A stretch of 55,096 nt of DNA from DATMNI01 sp035570275 (GCA_035570275.1 DATMNI010000274.1:1-55096), one strand, 5' to 3'. Counted from the stretch's first letter, positions 1 through 9,246 are shown. The notes: a model not told the origin generated them from the sequence alone. Numbers and translations: made by a program.

Positions 1-1106
1 CGCAGCCCGCCCATCTGGCGCATGTCCTGTTCGCCCGAAAGCGCGTGGATCACGGAGCCCGACCCAAGGAACAGCAGCGCCTTGAAAAACGCGTGCGTCA
101 CCAGGTGATAGACGCCGGCCGAGAATGCCCCGCAGCCCACGCCCACAAACATGTAGCCGAGCTGCGACACCGTGGAATAGGCGAATACCTTCTTGATATC
201 GTTCTGCGCCAGGCCGATGGTGGCGGCGAAAAACGCCGTCGCGATGCCGACTATCGCCACCAGGTTCATGGCGGCCGGCGCGTGCGTAAAGATCACCCAC
301 GAGCGCGACGTCATGTACACGCCGGCCGTCACCATGGTGGCCGCGTGGATCAGCGCCGAAACCGGCGTGGGACCGGCCATGGCGTCCGGCAGCCAGACGT
401 ACAGCGGAATCTGCGCCGACTTGCCGCAGGCGCCCACCAGCAGCAGAATCGCGATCAGCGTGAGGGTAGATTCGGTAGCCATGGCTGCCGATCGGAACAC
501 GGTCGAGAAATCCAGCGAACCGAAATTCCGCACCATCAGGAACATCGCCAGCGAAAACCCGAAATCGCCAATGCGGTTTACGATGAAAGCCTTGTTGCCG
601 GCGTTGGTGGCGATCTTCTTATCGAAATAAAACCCGATCAGCAGGTAGCTGCACAACCCCACGCCTTCCCACCCTACAAACAGCAGCAAAAAGTTGGCGC
701 CCAGCACCAGCACCAGCATGAAAAACATGAAGAGGTTGAGGTAGGCGAAGAAGCGGTAGTAGCCGCCTTCATGCGCCATGTAGCCAATGGCGTAGATATG
801 GATCAGCGACCCGATGCCGGTCACCACCAGCAGCATGACGATGGTGAGCCGGTCTACCGCCAGATCGCAGCCGATGCTGAGGATTCCGCTCTGCACGGTC
901 CCGCTCTGGATCCACGTGAAGTAGTGCTCGATGACGGGCGTATTGAGATCGCCCATGCCGGCAATCACCCGCAGCACCCAGGCGAATGCCAGAACCACGC
1001 TGCCGATGGCGACGGTGTTGACGAGGCTCTTGGAAAACCGGCGGCCCAAGGCGCCGTTGATCAGAAAGCCCGCCAGCGGGAGTATGGGTATGAGCCAGAG
1101 TTGCAT
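1..1106 (-). CDS. nuoL: NADH-quinone oxidoreductase subunit L (3' end outside window)
   Basis: Antiporter-like membrane subunit of complex I, which couples quinone reduction to proton pumping. The minus strand reads MQLWLIPILPLAGFLINGAL from an ATG at 1106 and stays open to the left edge, giving about 368 residues of a protein that is usually 600 or more. Several hydrophobic segments are visible, as are the family-typical stretches VGWEGVGLCSYLLIGFY and LPDAMAGPTPVSALIHAATM. It begins 7 bases after the nuoK stop, consistent with one transcript. nuoM and nuoN would be expected to the left of the window. It is distinguished from NuoM/N by the L-type N-terminus and its position directly after nuoK. 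The missing C-terminus, including the lateral helix, cannot be judged. Confidence 0.95.
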   Translation of the reverse strand, partial: MQLWLIPILPLAGFLINGALGRRFSKSLVNTVAIGSVVLAFAWVLRVIAGMGDLNTPVIEHYFTWIQSGTVQSGILSIGCDLAVDRLTIVMLLVVTGIGSLIHIYAIGYMAHEGGYYRFFAYLNLFMFFMLVLVLGANFLLLFVGWEGVGLCSYLLIGFYFDKKIATNAGNKAFIVNRIGDFGFSLAMFLMVRNFGSLDFSTVFRSAAMATESTLTLIAILLLVGACGKSAQIPLYVWLPDAMAGPTPVSALIHAATMVTAGVYMTSRSWVIFTHAPAAMNLVAIVGIATAFFAATIGLAQNDIKKVFAYSTVSQLGYMFVGVGCGAFSAGVYHLVTHAFFKALLFLGSGSVIHALSGEQDMRQMGGL

Positions 1107-1112
1107 CGGTTG

Positions 1113-1421
1113 TTAGTTCTTCATCGAATTTACTTCATCGATATTCAAAGTCGCCCGGTTCTTGAAAACCGTCAGGATAATCGCCAGCCCGACCGCGGCT
1201 TCAGCCGCCGCCACTACCATCACGAAGAAGGCGAAGAGATGGCCGCTGACGTCCTTGTTATGGTACGCGAACGTGACAAAGCTCAGGTTCACGGCGTTGA
1301 GCATCAGTTCAATGGACATGAACAGCGTGATGATGTTGCGCCGGAACAGGAAGCCGGCTACGCCGAGCACGAATAGCACCGCGCTCAGCGTGAGGAACCA
1401 GGAAATCGGAACGGCGGTCAT
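1113..1421 (-). CDS. nuoK: NADH-quinone oxidoreductase subunit K
   Basis: Small membrane subunit of complex I (102 residues, the usual size) forming part of the proton-translocating arm. Three hydrophobic helices are visible. The conserved motif with a membrane glutamate, FMSIELMLNAVNLSFV, lies around residues 34-49, and a second acidic position is in VVAAAEAAVGLAI near residue 75. It lies between nuoJ and nuoL in the standard order. The gap to nuoJ is unusually long (about 165 bases) and is filled by a palindromic repeat, whereas the gap to nuoL is only 6 bases. Nothing suggests inactivation. Confidence 0.96.
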   Translation of the reverse strand: MTAVPISWFLTLSAVLFVLGVAGFLFRRNIITLFMSIELMLNAVNLSFVTFAYHNKDVSGHLFAFFVMVVAAAEAAVGLAIILTVFKNRATLNIDEVNSMKN

Positions 1422-1440
1422 GGCTGGTTACCCCAGTGCT

Positions 1441-1577
1441 TTGTGGGGCAGATTGTTAATCTGCGGCGGATTGGCAATCCGCCTGCCGATACTTTAGGTA
1501 GGCCCTCGTTAATGGTCCGGCAGGCGGATTGCCAATCCGCCGGACCCAGAGGGTGCCCCTCCCAACCTGCCCCACAA
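1441..1577. repeat. REPIN-like composite palindrome, copy 1
   Basis: A 137-base element in the nuoJ-nuoK gap. Its ends are inverted repeats (TTGTGGGGCAG and CTGCCCCACAA). Inside are two copies of the palindrome GGCGGATTGGCAATCCGCC or a close variant, in mirrored order. Related elements are at 8591-8745, 11181-11332, 22360-22515 and, as a half copy, 23711-23774. The layout matches a REP doublet or MITE. No transposase that could move it is visible in the window. Confidence 0.85.
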
Positions 1578-1587
1578 AAAAGCCAAA

Positions 1588-2100
1588 TCATTCTATTTCC
1601 TTTCTGGCCAGAACCACCGCGCCTATGATCGCAATCAATATCAGCACCGAAGTCACCTCAAACGGCAGCACGTAGGTGGTAAACAGAGCGCGGCCGATGT
1701 CCTGGGCCGAGCCGCCGGTGAAACCGCCGAAGCGCACCGTCTCGCGCGCCGGGTAGATGCGCTGCACAAAAAACGCCACCAGGCCCAGCAACGCCACCAG
1801 CAGCGGCACGCCCAGCAACTGCACCATGAACGAGCGGCCTTTCTTGCTCTCCGTGCCGGCGTTCAGCAGCATGATGACGAAAATGAACAGTACCATCACG
1901 GCGCCGGCATAGACAATCACCTGCGCGGCGGCGATGAACTCGGCGCCCAGCAGCAGGTAGAGGACGGCCAGCGAGCCCATCACGCCCACCAGGGAAAGGG
2001 CGCTTGCTATGGGGTGCGTCTGCACTACTACGTTGATGGCGGATGCCACCGCAATCAGCGCGAAGACCACGAACAGAATCACGTCCGGCGTTATCGGCAT
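1588..2100 (-). CDS. nuoJ: NADH-quinone oxidoreductase subunit J
   Basis: Membrane subunit of complex I, 170 residues with about five hydrophobic segments. The typical core SLVGVMGSLAVLYLLLGAEF is followed by the AAAQVIVYAGAVMVLFIFVI region. The start at 2100 (MPITPDVILFVVFALIAV) is chosen because its ATG overlaps the nuoH stop by one base, a normal coupling arrangement; a longer open frame upstream has no family similarity. nuoI normally lies between nuoH and nuoJ, and the overlap leaves no space for it. The C-terminus ends normally with ARKEIE. Confidence 0.95.
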   Translation of the reverse strand: MPITPDVILFVVFALIAVASAINVVVQTHPIASALSLVGVMGSLAVLYLLLGAEFIAAAQVIVYAGAVMVLFIFVIMLLNAGTESKKGRSFMVQLLGVPLLVALLGLVAFFVQRIYPARETVRFGGFTGGSAQDIGRALFTTYVLPFEVTSVLILIAIIGAVVLARKEIE

Positions 2101-3281
2101 CACGAGACCCAAGCCACCAGAAAGCCGGTCACCAGCAGATTCAGCATCGCGACCGGGAAAAGGAACTTCCACGTGAAGCCCATCAGTTGGTCGTAACGGA
2201 ACCGCGGCAGCGTGCCGCGGACCCACATGAAGCCGAAAAGAATTGCCCCCGTCTTGGCGCAGAACCAGAACAGCGGCAGCAGCCAGGCTTGCACCATCGG
2301 CAGCAGAAAAATGCCCGCGATCCCCAGGAAAATAATTCCGAATACCGGGAGCGTGCGGGCATCGCGTTTCCGGGCCGCGTGCAACCCGTGATACAACGCC
2401 ACCACGCCGGCGGCCGCGAAAATCAGCGCCGGCACCAGGCTGGAACCGTATGCGGCCGGCCACGGCGCCATCCAGCCGCCCAGAAACAACAGCGTCGCCA
2501 TCGAACTCACCGTGACCATGTTGGAGTATTCCGCCATGAAGAACGAAGCGAATTTCATGCTGCTGTATTCGGTATGGAAACCGGCCACCAGCTCGTTTTC
2601 GGCTTCCGGCAGATCGAACGGCACGCGGTTGGTTTCGGCGAAGGCGGCAATGATGAAAATGATGAAGCTGACAATCTGCGGGAACGGCCCGTGCAGAATA
2701 TTCCAGTTCAGTATGCTGCCCTGCTGTTTCATAACCAGGTCGTGCAGGCTCAGGGTGTTCGAAATCAGCAGCGGCGCGGCGATGGCCAGGGACATCGGCA
2801 ATTCATAGCTGATCATCTGCGCCGAACTGCGCAACCCGCCGATCAGGGAGTACTTGTTGTTCGAAGACCAGCCCGCCAGCGCGATGCCGTAGACGCCCAT
2901 CGAGGAAGCCGCCAGAACGAACAGCACGCCGATGTTCAGGTCGGCAAGCTGCATCGCCGTCTTGTAGCCGAAGACCTCGATTACCGGGCCGAACGGTATC
3001 ACCGAAATCGAAAGCAGGGCCATGGTGATGGCCAGGAACGGCGCCGCCAGGTACAGAGGCTTGTTCACATAGGGCGGAATCAGGTCTTCCTTGGTGATGA
3101 GCTTGATGACGTCGGCCAGCGGCTGCAAGAGGCCGTGCGGGCCCACGCGGTAGGGTCCCGGGCGCACCTGGATGTGCGCAATCACCTTGCGCTCCACCCA
3201 TTGCAGGTAGGCCAGCGTGGTCATGAGGACCGCAAATACGACGAAGGCCTTGATCAGCGTGATAACGATGAACGCGTCCAT
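2100..3281 (-). CDS. nuoH: NADH-quinone oxidoreductase subunit H
   Basis: Membrane subunit at the junction of the hydrophilic and membrane arms of complex I, lining the quinone chamber. 393 residues with eight or more hydrophobic helices. Family signatures are visible: VRPGPYRVGPHGLLQPLADV near residue 40 and the acidic loop DLPEAENELVAGFHTEYSSM near residue 220, both part of the quinone site. It starts right after the nuoG stop, with which it abuts, and overlaps nuoJ by one base at its end. Length and motifs are normal, so it should be functional. Confidence 0.96.
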   Translation of the reverse strand: MDAFIVITLIKAFVVFAVLMTTLAYLQWVERKVIAHIQVRPGPYRVGPHGLLQPLADVIKLITKEDLIPPYVNKPLYLAAPFLAITMALLSISVIPFGPVIEVFGYKTAMQLADLNIGVLFVLAASSMGVYGIALAGWSSNNKYSLIGGLRSSAQMISYELPMSLAIAAPLLISNTLSLHDLVMKQQGSILNWNILHGPFPQIVSFIIFIIAAFAETNRVPFDLPEAENELVAGFHTEYSSMKFASFFMAEYSNMVTVSSMATLLFLGGWMAPWPAAYGSSLVPALIFAAAGVVALYHGLHAARKRDARTLPVFGIIFLGIAGIFLLPMVQAWLLPLFWFCAKTGAILFGFMWVRGTLPRFRYDQLMGFTWKFLFPVAMLNLLVTGFLVAWVS

Positions 3282-5372
3282 TTAGCGGCTCATGTGGCTC
3301 ATGTGGCTTTCTATAACGGAGCTCAGTATCTTAGAATAACGACCGAGCGTGCCGGACGTGAACAGCCCGTTGTGATCGGAGTGGACCAGATCGGGCCGGT
3401 TCTCCACGGAGATGCGCCCGTTGACGGGCATGGTCTGCGCGGCCCCGCCGGTAGCGATTACCGGCGTGGAAACGGCATATCCGCGCACGTGCTTGCGGAT
3501 CTCTTCAAAAACGGTTTCCGGCACCCATGGTCCGAGCGCCGCCGCGGCGCCCATTTCGCGCGCGATGATTCCCATGATTTCCAAATCGGGCTTGGCCCCC
3601 ATGGTGTTCACGGCCCGCTTCAGCCGCTGCAATTCGCCCGAGACGTTGGTGACCGTGCCGTTCTTCTCGTAAGCCGATGCCGCAGGCAATACCACGTCGG
3701 CCTGTAGCGCTGTCTCCGTGAGGAACATGTCCTGCACGACGAGGAAGCCGGTGTTGCGCGCCGCGCCATTCTTCAGCGGATTGGCGCCGACCACCCACAA
3801 CACGCCCAGTTCCGCGGCGATCATTTCGCCAATACGCATTCCCGGCTGCCCCGCCGGCTGGTACCCCGGCAGGAACTCCGGCGTCAGCCCCATATCCACC
3901 GCGCCGCGCGAGTTGGCGTAATCCAACAGGCAGATGTATCTCACCGGAATGCCGAGCGATCGGCCGAAGTCCACCAGTTTGCGGATGTCCTCGCCCTTGC
4001 AGGAATCGTCGAACAGAATTACCAGTTCCGGTTCGGCTTTCAACTGGTCGCGCAGCCGTTCGTAATCCCGGCCGCGCACCTTGGCCGCGGCGTACTTGTC
4101 TTCCCGCACCTCGTGCGGCGTCACCACGTAGACATGCGCCTGGTGATGCCGGTAATTGGCGCGGATCTGGTAGGAGAGCAGCGGATGCTCCAGCGCCAGG
4201 TCCGCGCCCAACACCAGAATCGCCTTGCGCTGGTACAAATCGGCCACGGTGGCCAACTGCGCGTTGTTGCCGCTCAACGCGTCGTTTCCACCATCGCCGC
4301 TCAAGGCGTCAAGCAACGTCGCCACGTCGCCGGTGCGATGGTGGTCGATATGATTGGTGCGCAACACCTCGCGGGCGAACTTCTGCAAGTAGTAATTCTC
4401 TTCGTTGGTCGTGTGGTTCGACCCGATCACGCCGAACGTGCCGCCATCGGCCATGGTCTGGTTAAACCGCCGGGCCACCACCTCCAGCGCTTGCGACCAC
4501 GACGCTTCTTCCAGCTTACCGTTGACCCGCAACAGGGGCGATTGCAGGCGCTCGGGGTGCTTATGGAAATCGAACGCGTAGCGGCCCTTGATGCACAGGA
4601 ACTCGCCGTTGATGCCGGAGCGGTCGCGATTGTTGCCGCGAATAATCTGGTCGTTGCGCGTGCCCAGCGTGGTCTTGCAGCCATCGCCGCAGTGGGTGCA
4701 GATGGTGCCCACGTGGGTCATCTCCCATGGCCGCGTTTGGTACCGGTAGGCGCCGCTGGTGAGCGCGCCCACCGGGCATATATCAATGCAGGCGCCGCAC
4801 TCGTCGCATTCCAGGTGGTCGCCCACATTAGGCGCGATCTCCGAAGACACGCCGCGATTCACCACGCCCAGCGCGCCCACTCCCAGCCCTTCGCTGCAGA
4901 CGCGCACGCAGCGGAAGCACAGAATGCACCGCGGCGCGTCGAAATAGACTACGGGCGAAAACTGCTTCTCGGGCGTGTGAACCTTTTCCTCGGTGTACCG
5001 GCTTTCGCCCGCGCCATAGCGGAACACCATGTCCTGCAATTCGCACTCGCCGCCCTTGTCGCAAACCGGGCAATCCAGCGGGTGGTTGGTGAGCAGGAAT
5101 TCCAACATGTACTTGCGCGCCTGGTGGACTTGCGGCGTATCGGTCCGCACGATCATGCCTTCGGCTACCGGAAGCGTGCACGCCGTCATCATCTTCGGCA
5201 TCTTCTCCACTTCCACCAGGCACATGCGGCACGCGGCCGCCAGAGTGAGCCCCTCGTAATAGCAAAAGGCCGGAACTTCGATGCCGGCCGTTTTAACGGC
5301 TTCGATCAGCAGCGTTCCGGGCGCCGCTTGCACTTCGCGGCCATCGATCGTCAGCTTTACCGGATCAGGCAT
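3282..5372 (-). CDS. nuoG: NADH-quinone oxidoreductase subunit G
   Basis: Iron-sulfur subunit of the NADH-oxidising arm of complex I; 696 residues. In order it shows a [2Fe-2S] set at C37, C48, C51 and C65, an H97/C101/C104/C110 set (HPLDCPVCDKGGEC), two four-cysteine ferredoxin-like clusters (CILCFRCVRVC near 149-159 and CDECGACIDIC near 189-199), then CTHCGDGC near 225 as in NuoG proteins carrying the extra N7-type cluster. A long molybdopterin-oxidoreductase-like domain follows. The start at 5372 (MPDPVKLTIDG) is preferred because GAGGG lies just upstream. The frame is open further upstream to 5477, but that part reads only a GGTGGCC repeat tract. Confidence 0.95.
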   Translation of the reverse strand: MPDPVKLTIDGREVQAAPGTLLIEAVKTAGIEVPAFCYYEGLTLAAACRMCLVEVEKMPKMMTACTLPVAEGMIVRTDTPQVHQARKYMLEFLLTNHPLDCPVCDKGGECELQDMVFRYGAGESRYTEEKVHTPEKQFSPVVYFDAPRCILCFRCVRVCSEGLGVGALGVVNRGVSSEIAPNVGDHLECDECGACIDICPVGALTSGAYRYQTRPWEMTHVGTICTHCGDGCKTTLGTRNDQIIRGNNRDRSGINGEFLCIKGRYAFDFHKHPERLQSPLLRVNGKLEEASWSQALEVVARRFNQTMADGGTFGVIGSNHTTNEENYYLQKFAREVLRTNHIDHHRTGDVATLLDALSGDGGNDALSGNNAQLATVADLYQRKAILVLGADLALEHPLLSYQIRANYRHHQAHVYVVTPHEVREDKYAAAKVRGRDYERLRDQLKAEPELVILFDDSCKGEDIRKLVDFGRSLGIPVRYICLLDYANSRGAVDMGLTPEFLPGYQPAGQPGMRIGEMIAAELGVLWVVGANPLKNGAARNTGFLVVQDMFLTETALQADVVLPAASAYEKNGTVTNVSGELQRLKRAVNTMGAKPDLEIMGIIAREMGAAAALGPWVPETVFEEIRKHVRGYAVSTPVIATGGAAQTMPVNGRISVENRPDLVHSDHNGLFTSGTLGRYSKILSSVIESHMSHMSR

Positions 5373-5383
5373 TGAGAACCCTC

Positions 5384-5489
5384 TGTGGCCGGTGGCCGGT
5401 GACCGGTGGCCGGTTAAAACCGGGCTGGCGGCCCGGAGCCAGTGGGGGTCTTTCACTGGCCACTGACCACCGGCCACTGGCCACCTGGA
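5384..5489. repeat. GGTGGCC-rich short repeat tract
   Basis: The nuoF-nuoG gap is made largely of repeats of GTGGCCGGTG/GACCGGTGGCC in both orientations, around a short insert. A similar tract lies at 12709-12742, next to the NRAMP-like gene. The two sites share no gene content, so this is an interspersed simple-repeat family. It separates nuoG from nuoF by 134 bases in a cluster whose other gaps are mostly under 15. Confidence 0.7.
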
Positions 5490-5506
5490 ATTCTTCGCAG
5501 CTCACC

Positions 5507-6820
5507 TTACACCACCACCATCTGGTTTGCATGCTCATAAGGGCACGGCTTGCCGTTGAGGTGATCTTCGAATTCATGGCGGAATTTTTCGACAATCGAA
5601 ATCGTCGGCAAGGCGGCGGCGTCGCCCAGCGGGCAGAAGGTGCGGCCCAGCATGTTACGCGAAATATCCCCAATCAGATCGATATCGGTGCGCGTTCCCT
5701 GGCCTTCATGGAACCGCGTCAGAATCTTCTTCAGCCAGGTGGTTCCCTCGCGGCATGGAATGCACCAGCCGCAGCTTTCGTGCGCGTAGAACCGCATGAT
5801 ACGGAGCGCGGCCTTCACCATGCAGGTGTCTTCGTCCATGACGATGACGCCGCCCGAGCCCAGCATACTCTTGCGCTGGGCCATGGAATCGTAGTCCATG
5901 GTGGCGCCCTCCACTTCCGCCGCCGTCAGCACCGGGCAACTCGATCCTCCCGGAATAAACGCTTTCAATTTCTTCCCGTGGCGAATGCCGCCGCCCACTT
6001 CCTCAATCATCCGTTTCACCGGGAAACCGAGCGTCAACTCGTAAACCCCCGGCTTGTTGACGTGGCCCGTCAGACAGGTCATCTTGGTGCCGCCGGACTT
6101 GGGAATCCCCAACGCCGCGAAAGCCGCTCCGCCATCGCGCAGAATCGCCGGCACCGCGCAGAACGTCTCCACGTTGTTCAGCACGGTGGGACACTGGAAG
6201 GCCCCCGCGACCGCCGGAAACGGCGGCCGGATGCGCGGAATGCCGCGCTTCCCTTCCAGCGACTCCAGCAGCGCCGATTCCTCACCGCACTCGTATGCGC
6301 CTGCGCCAGTGTGCGTGTATAGCTCGAAATCAAAGCCCGTGCCTTGAATATTCTTGCCCAGCCAGCCCTTGGCGTACGCCTCGGCGATAGCCTTATCCAT
6401 CACGTCGATCAGGTAGCGGTACTCGCCGCGGATGTAGATGTAGCCGGAGTGCGAATCCACCGCCAGCCCGGCGATCAACACGCCCTCAATCAACTGGTGA
6501 GGGTCGTTTTCGATCAGCACCCGGTCCTTGCACGTGCCCGGCTCGCTCTCATCGCCGTTCACCACGATGTACTTGGGCTTGGGTGAAGTCCGCGGCACGA
6601 AGCTCCATTTCATTCCCGTGGGGAAGCCGGCGCCGCCGCGGCCGCGCAGGTTGGAAACTTTAACCTCTTCAATGACTTGTTCCGGCTTCATACCAGCGGC
6701 CTTCAGGAAAGCCTGGTAGCCGTCGGTGGCCAGGTAGGTATCGATCCCAGCCGAGTTGGGCAGGCCGAAGCGGCGCGAAAGCACCTTGGTTTCAAGCGGG
6801 CTGGGTTCGTTGTACAACAT
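5507..6820 (-). CDS. nuoF: NADH-quinone oxidoreductase subunit F
   Basis: Flavin subunit of complex I that oxidises NADH and passes electrons to the iron-sulfur chain. 437 residues, normal for the family. The glycine-rich FMN/NADH signature GRGGAGFPTGMKWSF is near residue 60, GAGAYECGEESALLESLEGK near 175, and the [4Fe-4S] ligands are CGWCIPCREGT near 350 plus the cysteine of GRTFCPLGDAA near 393. It begins 4 bases before nuoE ends, in transcription order E then F, consistent with translational coupling. It is followed by a repeat tract before nuoG. Confidence 0.97.
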   Translation of the reverse strand: MLYNEPSPLETKVLSRRFGLPNSAGIDTYLATDGYQAFLKAAGMKPEQVIEEVKVSNLRGRGGAGFPTGMKWSFVPRTSPKPKYIVVNGDESEPGTCKDRVLIENDPHQLIEGVLIAGLAVDSHSGYIYIRGEYRYLIDVMDKAIAEAYAKGWLGKNIQGTGFDFELYTHTGAGAYECGEESALLESLEGKRGIPRIRPPFPAVAGAFQCPTVLNNVETFCAVPAILRDGGAAFAALGIPKSGGTKMTCLTGHVNKPGVYELTLGFPVKRMIEEVGGGIRHGKKLKAFIPGGSSCPVLTAAEVEGATMDYDSMAQRKSMLGSGGVIVMDEDTCMVKAALRIMRFYAHESCGWCIPCREGTTWLKKILTRFHEGQGTRTDIDLIGDISRNMLGRTFCPLGDAAALPTISIVEKFRHEFEDHLNGKPCPYEHANQMVVV

Positions 6821-6823
6821 TTG

Positions 6824-7306
6824 TTATTGCTTCTTCCTCAGGCTGTCCAGGAGCCCATCCAATTTTTCGGGCGTCACAAAATGATGAAAGTCGTAATTCA
6901 CCTGCACTGCCGGCGCCCAGGAGCAGGCGCCGATGCATTCCACCTCTTCCAGCGAAAACTGTCCGTCCGCGGTGACTCCCTTGTGACCGATCCCCAGCTT
7001 CTTGCAGGTGTGTTCCCACAGCTTGTCGCCATCGTGCAGCAGGCAACTGATGTTGGTGCAGATCTGCACGTGGTATTTCCCCAGCGGCTGGCGGTGCAGC
7101 ATGGAGTAGTACGTGAGCACTTCGTTCACCTGCAGCGGCGTGGAGCCGATCCGGCCGGCCACTTCGTCAATCAGCTCATCGGAAACGTGGCCCAATTCAT
7201 CCTGCGCGTACAGCAGCATCGGAATCATGGCCGAGCGCTGCCGGCCCGGAGGGTAGCTGGTTAGGATTTTGGCAAACCTGGCTTCCAGTTGGGGAGAAAA
7301 AGTCAT
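6824..7306 (-). CDS. nuoE: NADH-quinone oxidoreductase subunit E
   Basis: Thioredoxin-fold [2Fe-2S] subunit of the NADH module of complex I. 160 residues when started at 7306 (MTFSPQLEARFAKIL). A longer reading to 7345 would overlap nuoD and adds no conserved residues. The four cluster ligands are visible as CTNISC (C-x4-C) and CIGAC (C-x3-C). The N-terminal helical region contains MLLYAQDELGHVSDELIDEV, which is typical. It follows nuoD by 13 bases and precedes nuoF by 3. Confidence 0.95.
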   Translation of the reverse strand: MTFSPQLEARFAKILTSYPPGRQRSAMIPMLLYAQDELGHVSDELIDEVAGRIGSTPLQVNEVLTYYSMLHRQPLGKYHVQICTNISCLLHDGDKLWEHTCKKLGIGHKGVTADGQFSLEEVECIGACSWAPAVQVNYDFHHFVTPEKLDGLLDSLRKKQ

Positions 7307-7319
7307 CGACCTATCCGTA

Positions 7320-8573
7320 TCATCTATCCGTATCGCCCAGAACAAAATCCATGCTGCCGATGGATGCGATCACATCGGCAATCAGTATACCTTGCACCAT
7401 CTGCGACGTTGCCTGCAGATTTCCGAAACTCGGCGTCCGCATAAACACGCGGTAGGGATGCGTGGTCCCATCGCTCACCACGTAGTAGCCCAGTTCACCG
7501 CGCGGCGATTCGATCACCTGGTAAACCTCGCCTTCCGGCACCCGGAAGCCCTCGGTCACGATCTTGAAGTGGTAGATCAGGGCCTCCATCTGGGTCTTCA
7601 TTTTTTCGCGGTCGGGCAGCACCACGTGCGGCGCGTCGGCCTTCCACGGTCCTGCCGGCATGCCTTCCATGGCCTGCACCACGATGCGGGTGCTCTGCCG
7701 CATTTCCTCGATGCGCACCAGGTAGCGCGAGAAGACGTCGTTGTCGGTGCGCGTGGGCACTTCGAAATCGAACTTTTCGTAGCTGGAGTAAGGCGAGTCC
7801 TTGCGGGCATCCATCTTCAAGCCCGCCGCGCGCAGCATGGGCCCGGTGACCCCCAGATCCAGCATGTCTTCGAGCGAAATGAACCCGATACCTTTGGTGC
7901 GGCCCATCCAGATGCGATTGGTGGTCAACAAGTTCTCGTATTCGTCCACCTTGCTCGGGAAATCGTCGATGAATTTCTTCACGCGCTGCTGCCAGCCGCG
8001 CGGCGGTTCGAGCGCCAAACCGCCAATCCGAAAATAACTGGTCATCATACGCTGGCCCGAAAACATCTCGAAGATCTTGAGAATCTCTTCGCGCTCGCGG
8101 AAACAGTAGAGGAAGACGCTCATGGCGCCAATATCGATGGCGTGCGTCCCCAGCCAGACCAGGTGGCTGTTGAGACGCGTCAGTTCCGTGAGCATCACGC
8201 GCATCCACTGCGCTTGCGGCGGAATCTCCAGGCCGAGCAGATTTTCCACGGCCAGGCAATAGCCCAGGTTGTTGGAGAGCGGCGCCAGGTAGTCCACGCG
8301 GTCGGTCAGCGTCACGGCCTGCTGATACGTCTTGACCTCGAATTCCTTTTCGATGCCCGTGTGCAGGTAACCGATATCGGGCTGGCACTTCATGATGGTT
8401 TCGCCATCGAGTTCCATCAGAAGGCGCAACACGCCATGCGTGGACGGGTGCTGCGGCCCCATGTTGAGGACCATGCGGCGCGGTCCCGCTGACGGCTGTG
8501 GCGAGTCACCCGCCGGTTCCCCCGCCAGTTCCAATGCCGCTGCTGCCGGTTCCGGAATGTCCGTATCGCTCAT
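7320..8573 (-). CDS. nuoD: NADH-quinone oxidoreductase subunit D
   Basis: Quinone-site subunit of complex I, related to the hydrogenase large subunit. 417 residues with a non-conserved leader of about 30. The signature MGPQHPSTHGVLRLLMELDG is near residue 38, and HTGIEKEFE, the quinone-pocket histidine region, near 71. The C-terminus has the usual ending IGSMDFVLGDTDR. NuoD works against NuoB, which carries cluster N2, but no nuoB is in this cluster. The 5' side is separated from nuoC by a 155-base palindromic repeat. Confidence 0.97.
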   Translation of the reverse strand: MSDTDIPEPAAAALELAGEPAGDSPQPSAGPRRMVLNMGPQHPSTHGVLRLLMELDGETIMKCQPDIGYLHTGIEKEFEVKTYQQAVTLTDRVDYLAPLSNNLGYCLAVENLLGLEIPPQAQWMRVMLTELTRLNSHLVWLGTHAIDIGAMSVFLYCFREREEILKIFEMFSGQRMMTSYFRIGGLALEPPRGWQQRVKKFIDDFPSKVDEYENLLTTNRIWMGRTKGIGFISLEDMLDLGVTGPMLRAAGLKMDARKDSPYSSYEKFDFEVPTRTDNDVFSRYLVRIEEMRQSTRIVVQAMEGMPAGPWKADAPHVVLPDREKMKTQMEALIYHFKIVTEGFRVPEGEVYQVIESPRGELGYYVVSDGTTHPYRVFMRTPSFGNLQATSQMVQGILIADVIASIGSMDFVLGDTDR

Positions 8574-8590
8574 GCTACACCTTCACCGCG

Positions 8591-8745
8591 TTGTGGGGCA
8601 GGTTGGCAGGGGCACCCCCTGGGTCCGGCGGATTGGCAATCCGCCTGTTCGCACATGGCGATGAGCCCGCGAAAACGGGGCTGCTCGCTGCCGCATCGCG
8701 CAGGCGGATTAACAATCCGCCGCAGATTGGCAATCTGCCCCACAA
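8591..8745. repeat. REPIN-like composite palindrome, copy 2
   Basis: A 155-base element filling the nuoC-nuoD gap. Ends are TTGTGGGGCAG and CTGCCCCACAA. Two mirrored GGCGGATT-N2-CAATCCGCC palindromes are separated by a variable centre. It belongs to the same family as 1441-1577. Being inside an operon, its hairpins would be transcribed and may affect message processing; that is inference. Confidence 0.85.
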
Positions 8746-8763
8746 GTGACTCTCCTCTCATGC

Positions 8764-9237
8764 TCACACCCGGGTCCCCGCGATGGGATAATCCTTGCGC
8801 AGCGGATAGCCTTCCCAATCGTCCGGCATCATGATGCGGCGGAGGTCGGGGTGGTTCAGGAAGTGAATGCCAAAGAGGTCGAAGACTTCGCGCTCATACC
8901 AGTTTGCCGACCTCCACACCGAGGCGACCGATTCGATCACCGGATCTTCGCCGCGCACCCGGCATTTCAGGCGGACGCGCGCATTGCGATCCACCGCATG
9001 CAGGTGGTATACCACTTCAAAACGTGGCTCAGCAGGGTAGCGGTCCACGGCGGTCACGCTGCTCAGGCGGATGAAGTTCTGATCGTACTTCAGGAAACCG
9101 CAAATGCTGGCGATCTTCGGCGGCGCAATGTCGAGGGTCAGCTCGTTACGTTCGAACCTGCCGCCATTGACTGCATCGGCGTCAAACGCTTCCACGGCCG
9201 CCGCCGTCGAATGCTCTTTCAAATTCTCGGGTAACAT
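8764..9237 (-). CDS. nuoC: NADH-quinone oxidoreductase subunit C
   Basis: Peripheral-arm subunit of complex I (30-kDa family), 157 residues and not fused to NuoD. The family signature is clear near residue 110: SANWYEREVFDLFGIHF, followed by HPDLRRIMMPDDWEGYPLRK, with a C-terminal KDYPI. It lies 9 bases after nuoA in transcription order. nuoB normally sits between nuoA and nuoC, and there is no room for it here. Otherwise the gene looks complete and normal. Confidence 0.95.
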   Translation of the reverse strand: MLPENLKEHSTAAAVEAFDADAVNGGRFERNELTLDIAPPKIASICGFLKYDQNFIRLSSVTAVDRYPAEPRFEVVYHLHAVDRNARVRLKCRVRGEDPVIESVASVWRSANWYEREVFDLFGIHFLNHPDLRRIMMPDDWEGYPLRKDYPIAGTRV

Positions 9238-9246
9238 TTCGAGCCG

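Noticed and set aside
45..1376. Long plus-strand open frames over the nuo cluster, for example 45-1376, 2043-3707 and 4113-5375
   Set aside because: They are antisense shadows of intact nuo genes and are rich in His, Arg and Gln with no family text, as is usual in high-GC DNA.
5373..5477. Upstream extension of nuoG to 5477
   Set aside because: The extra 35 residues come from the GGTGGCC repeat tract and there is a good ribosome site for the ATG at 5372.
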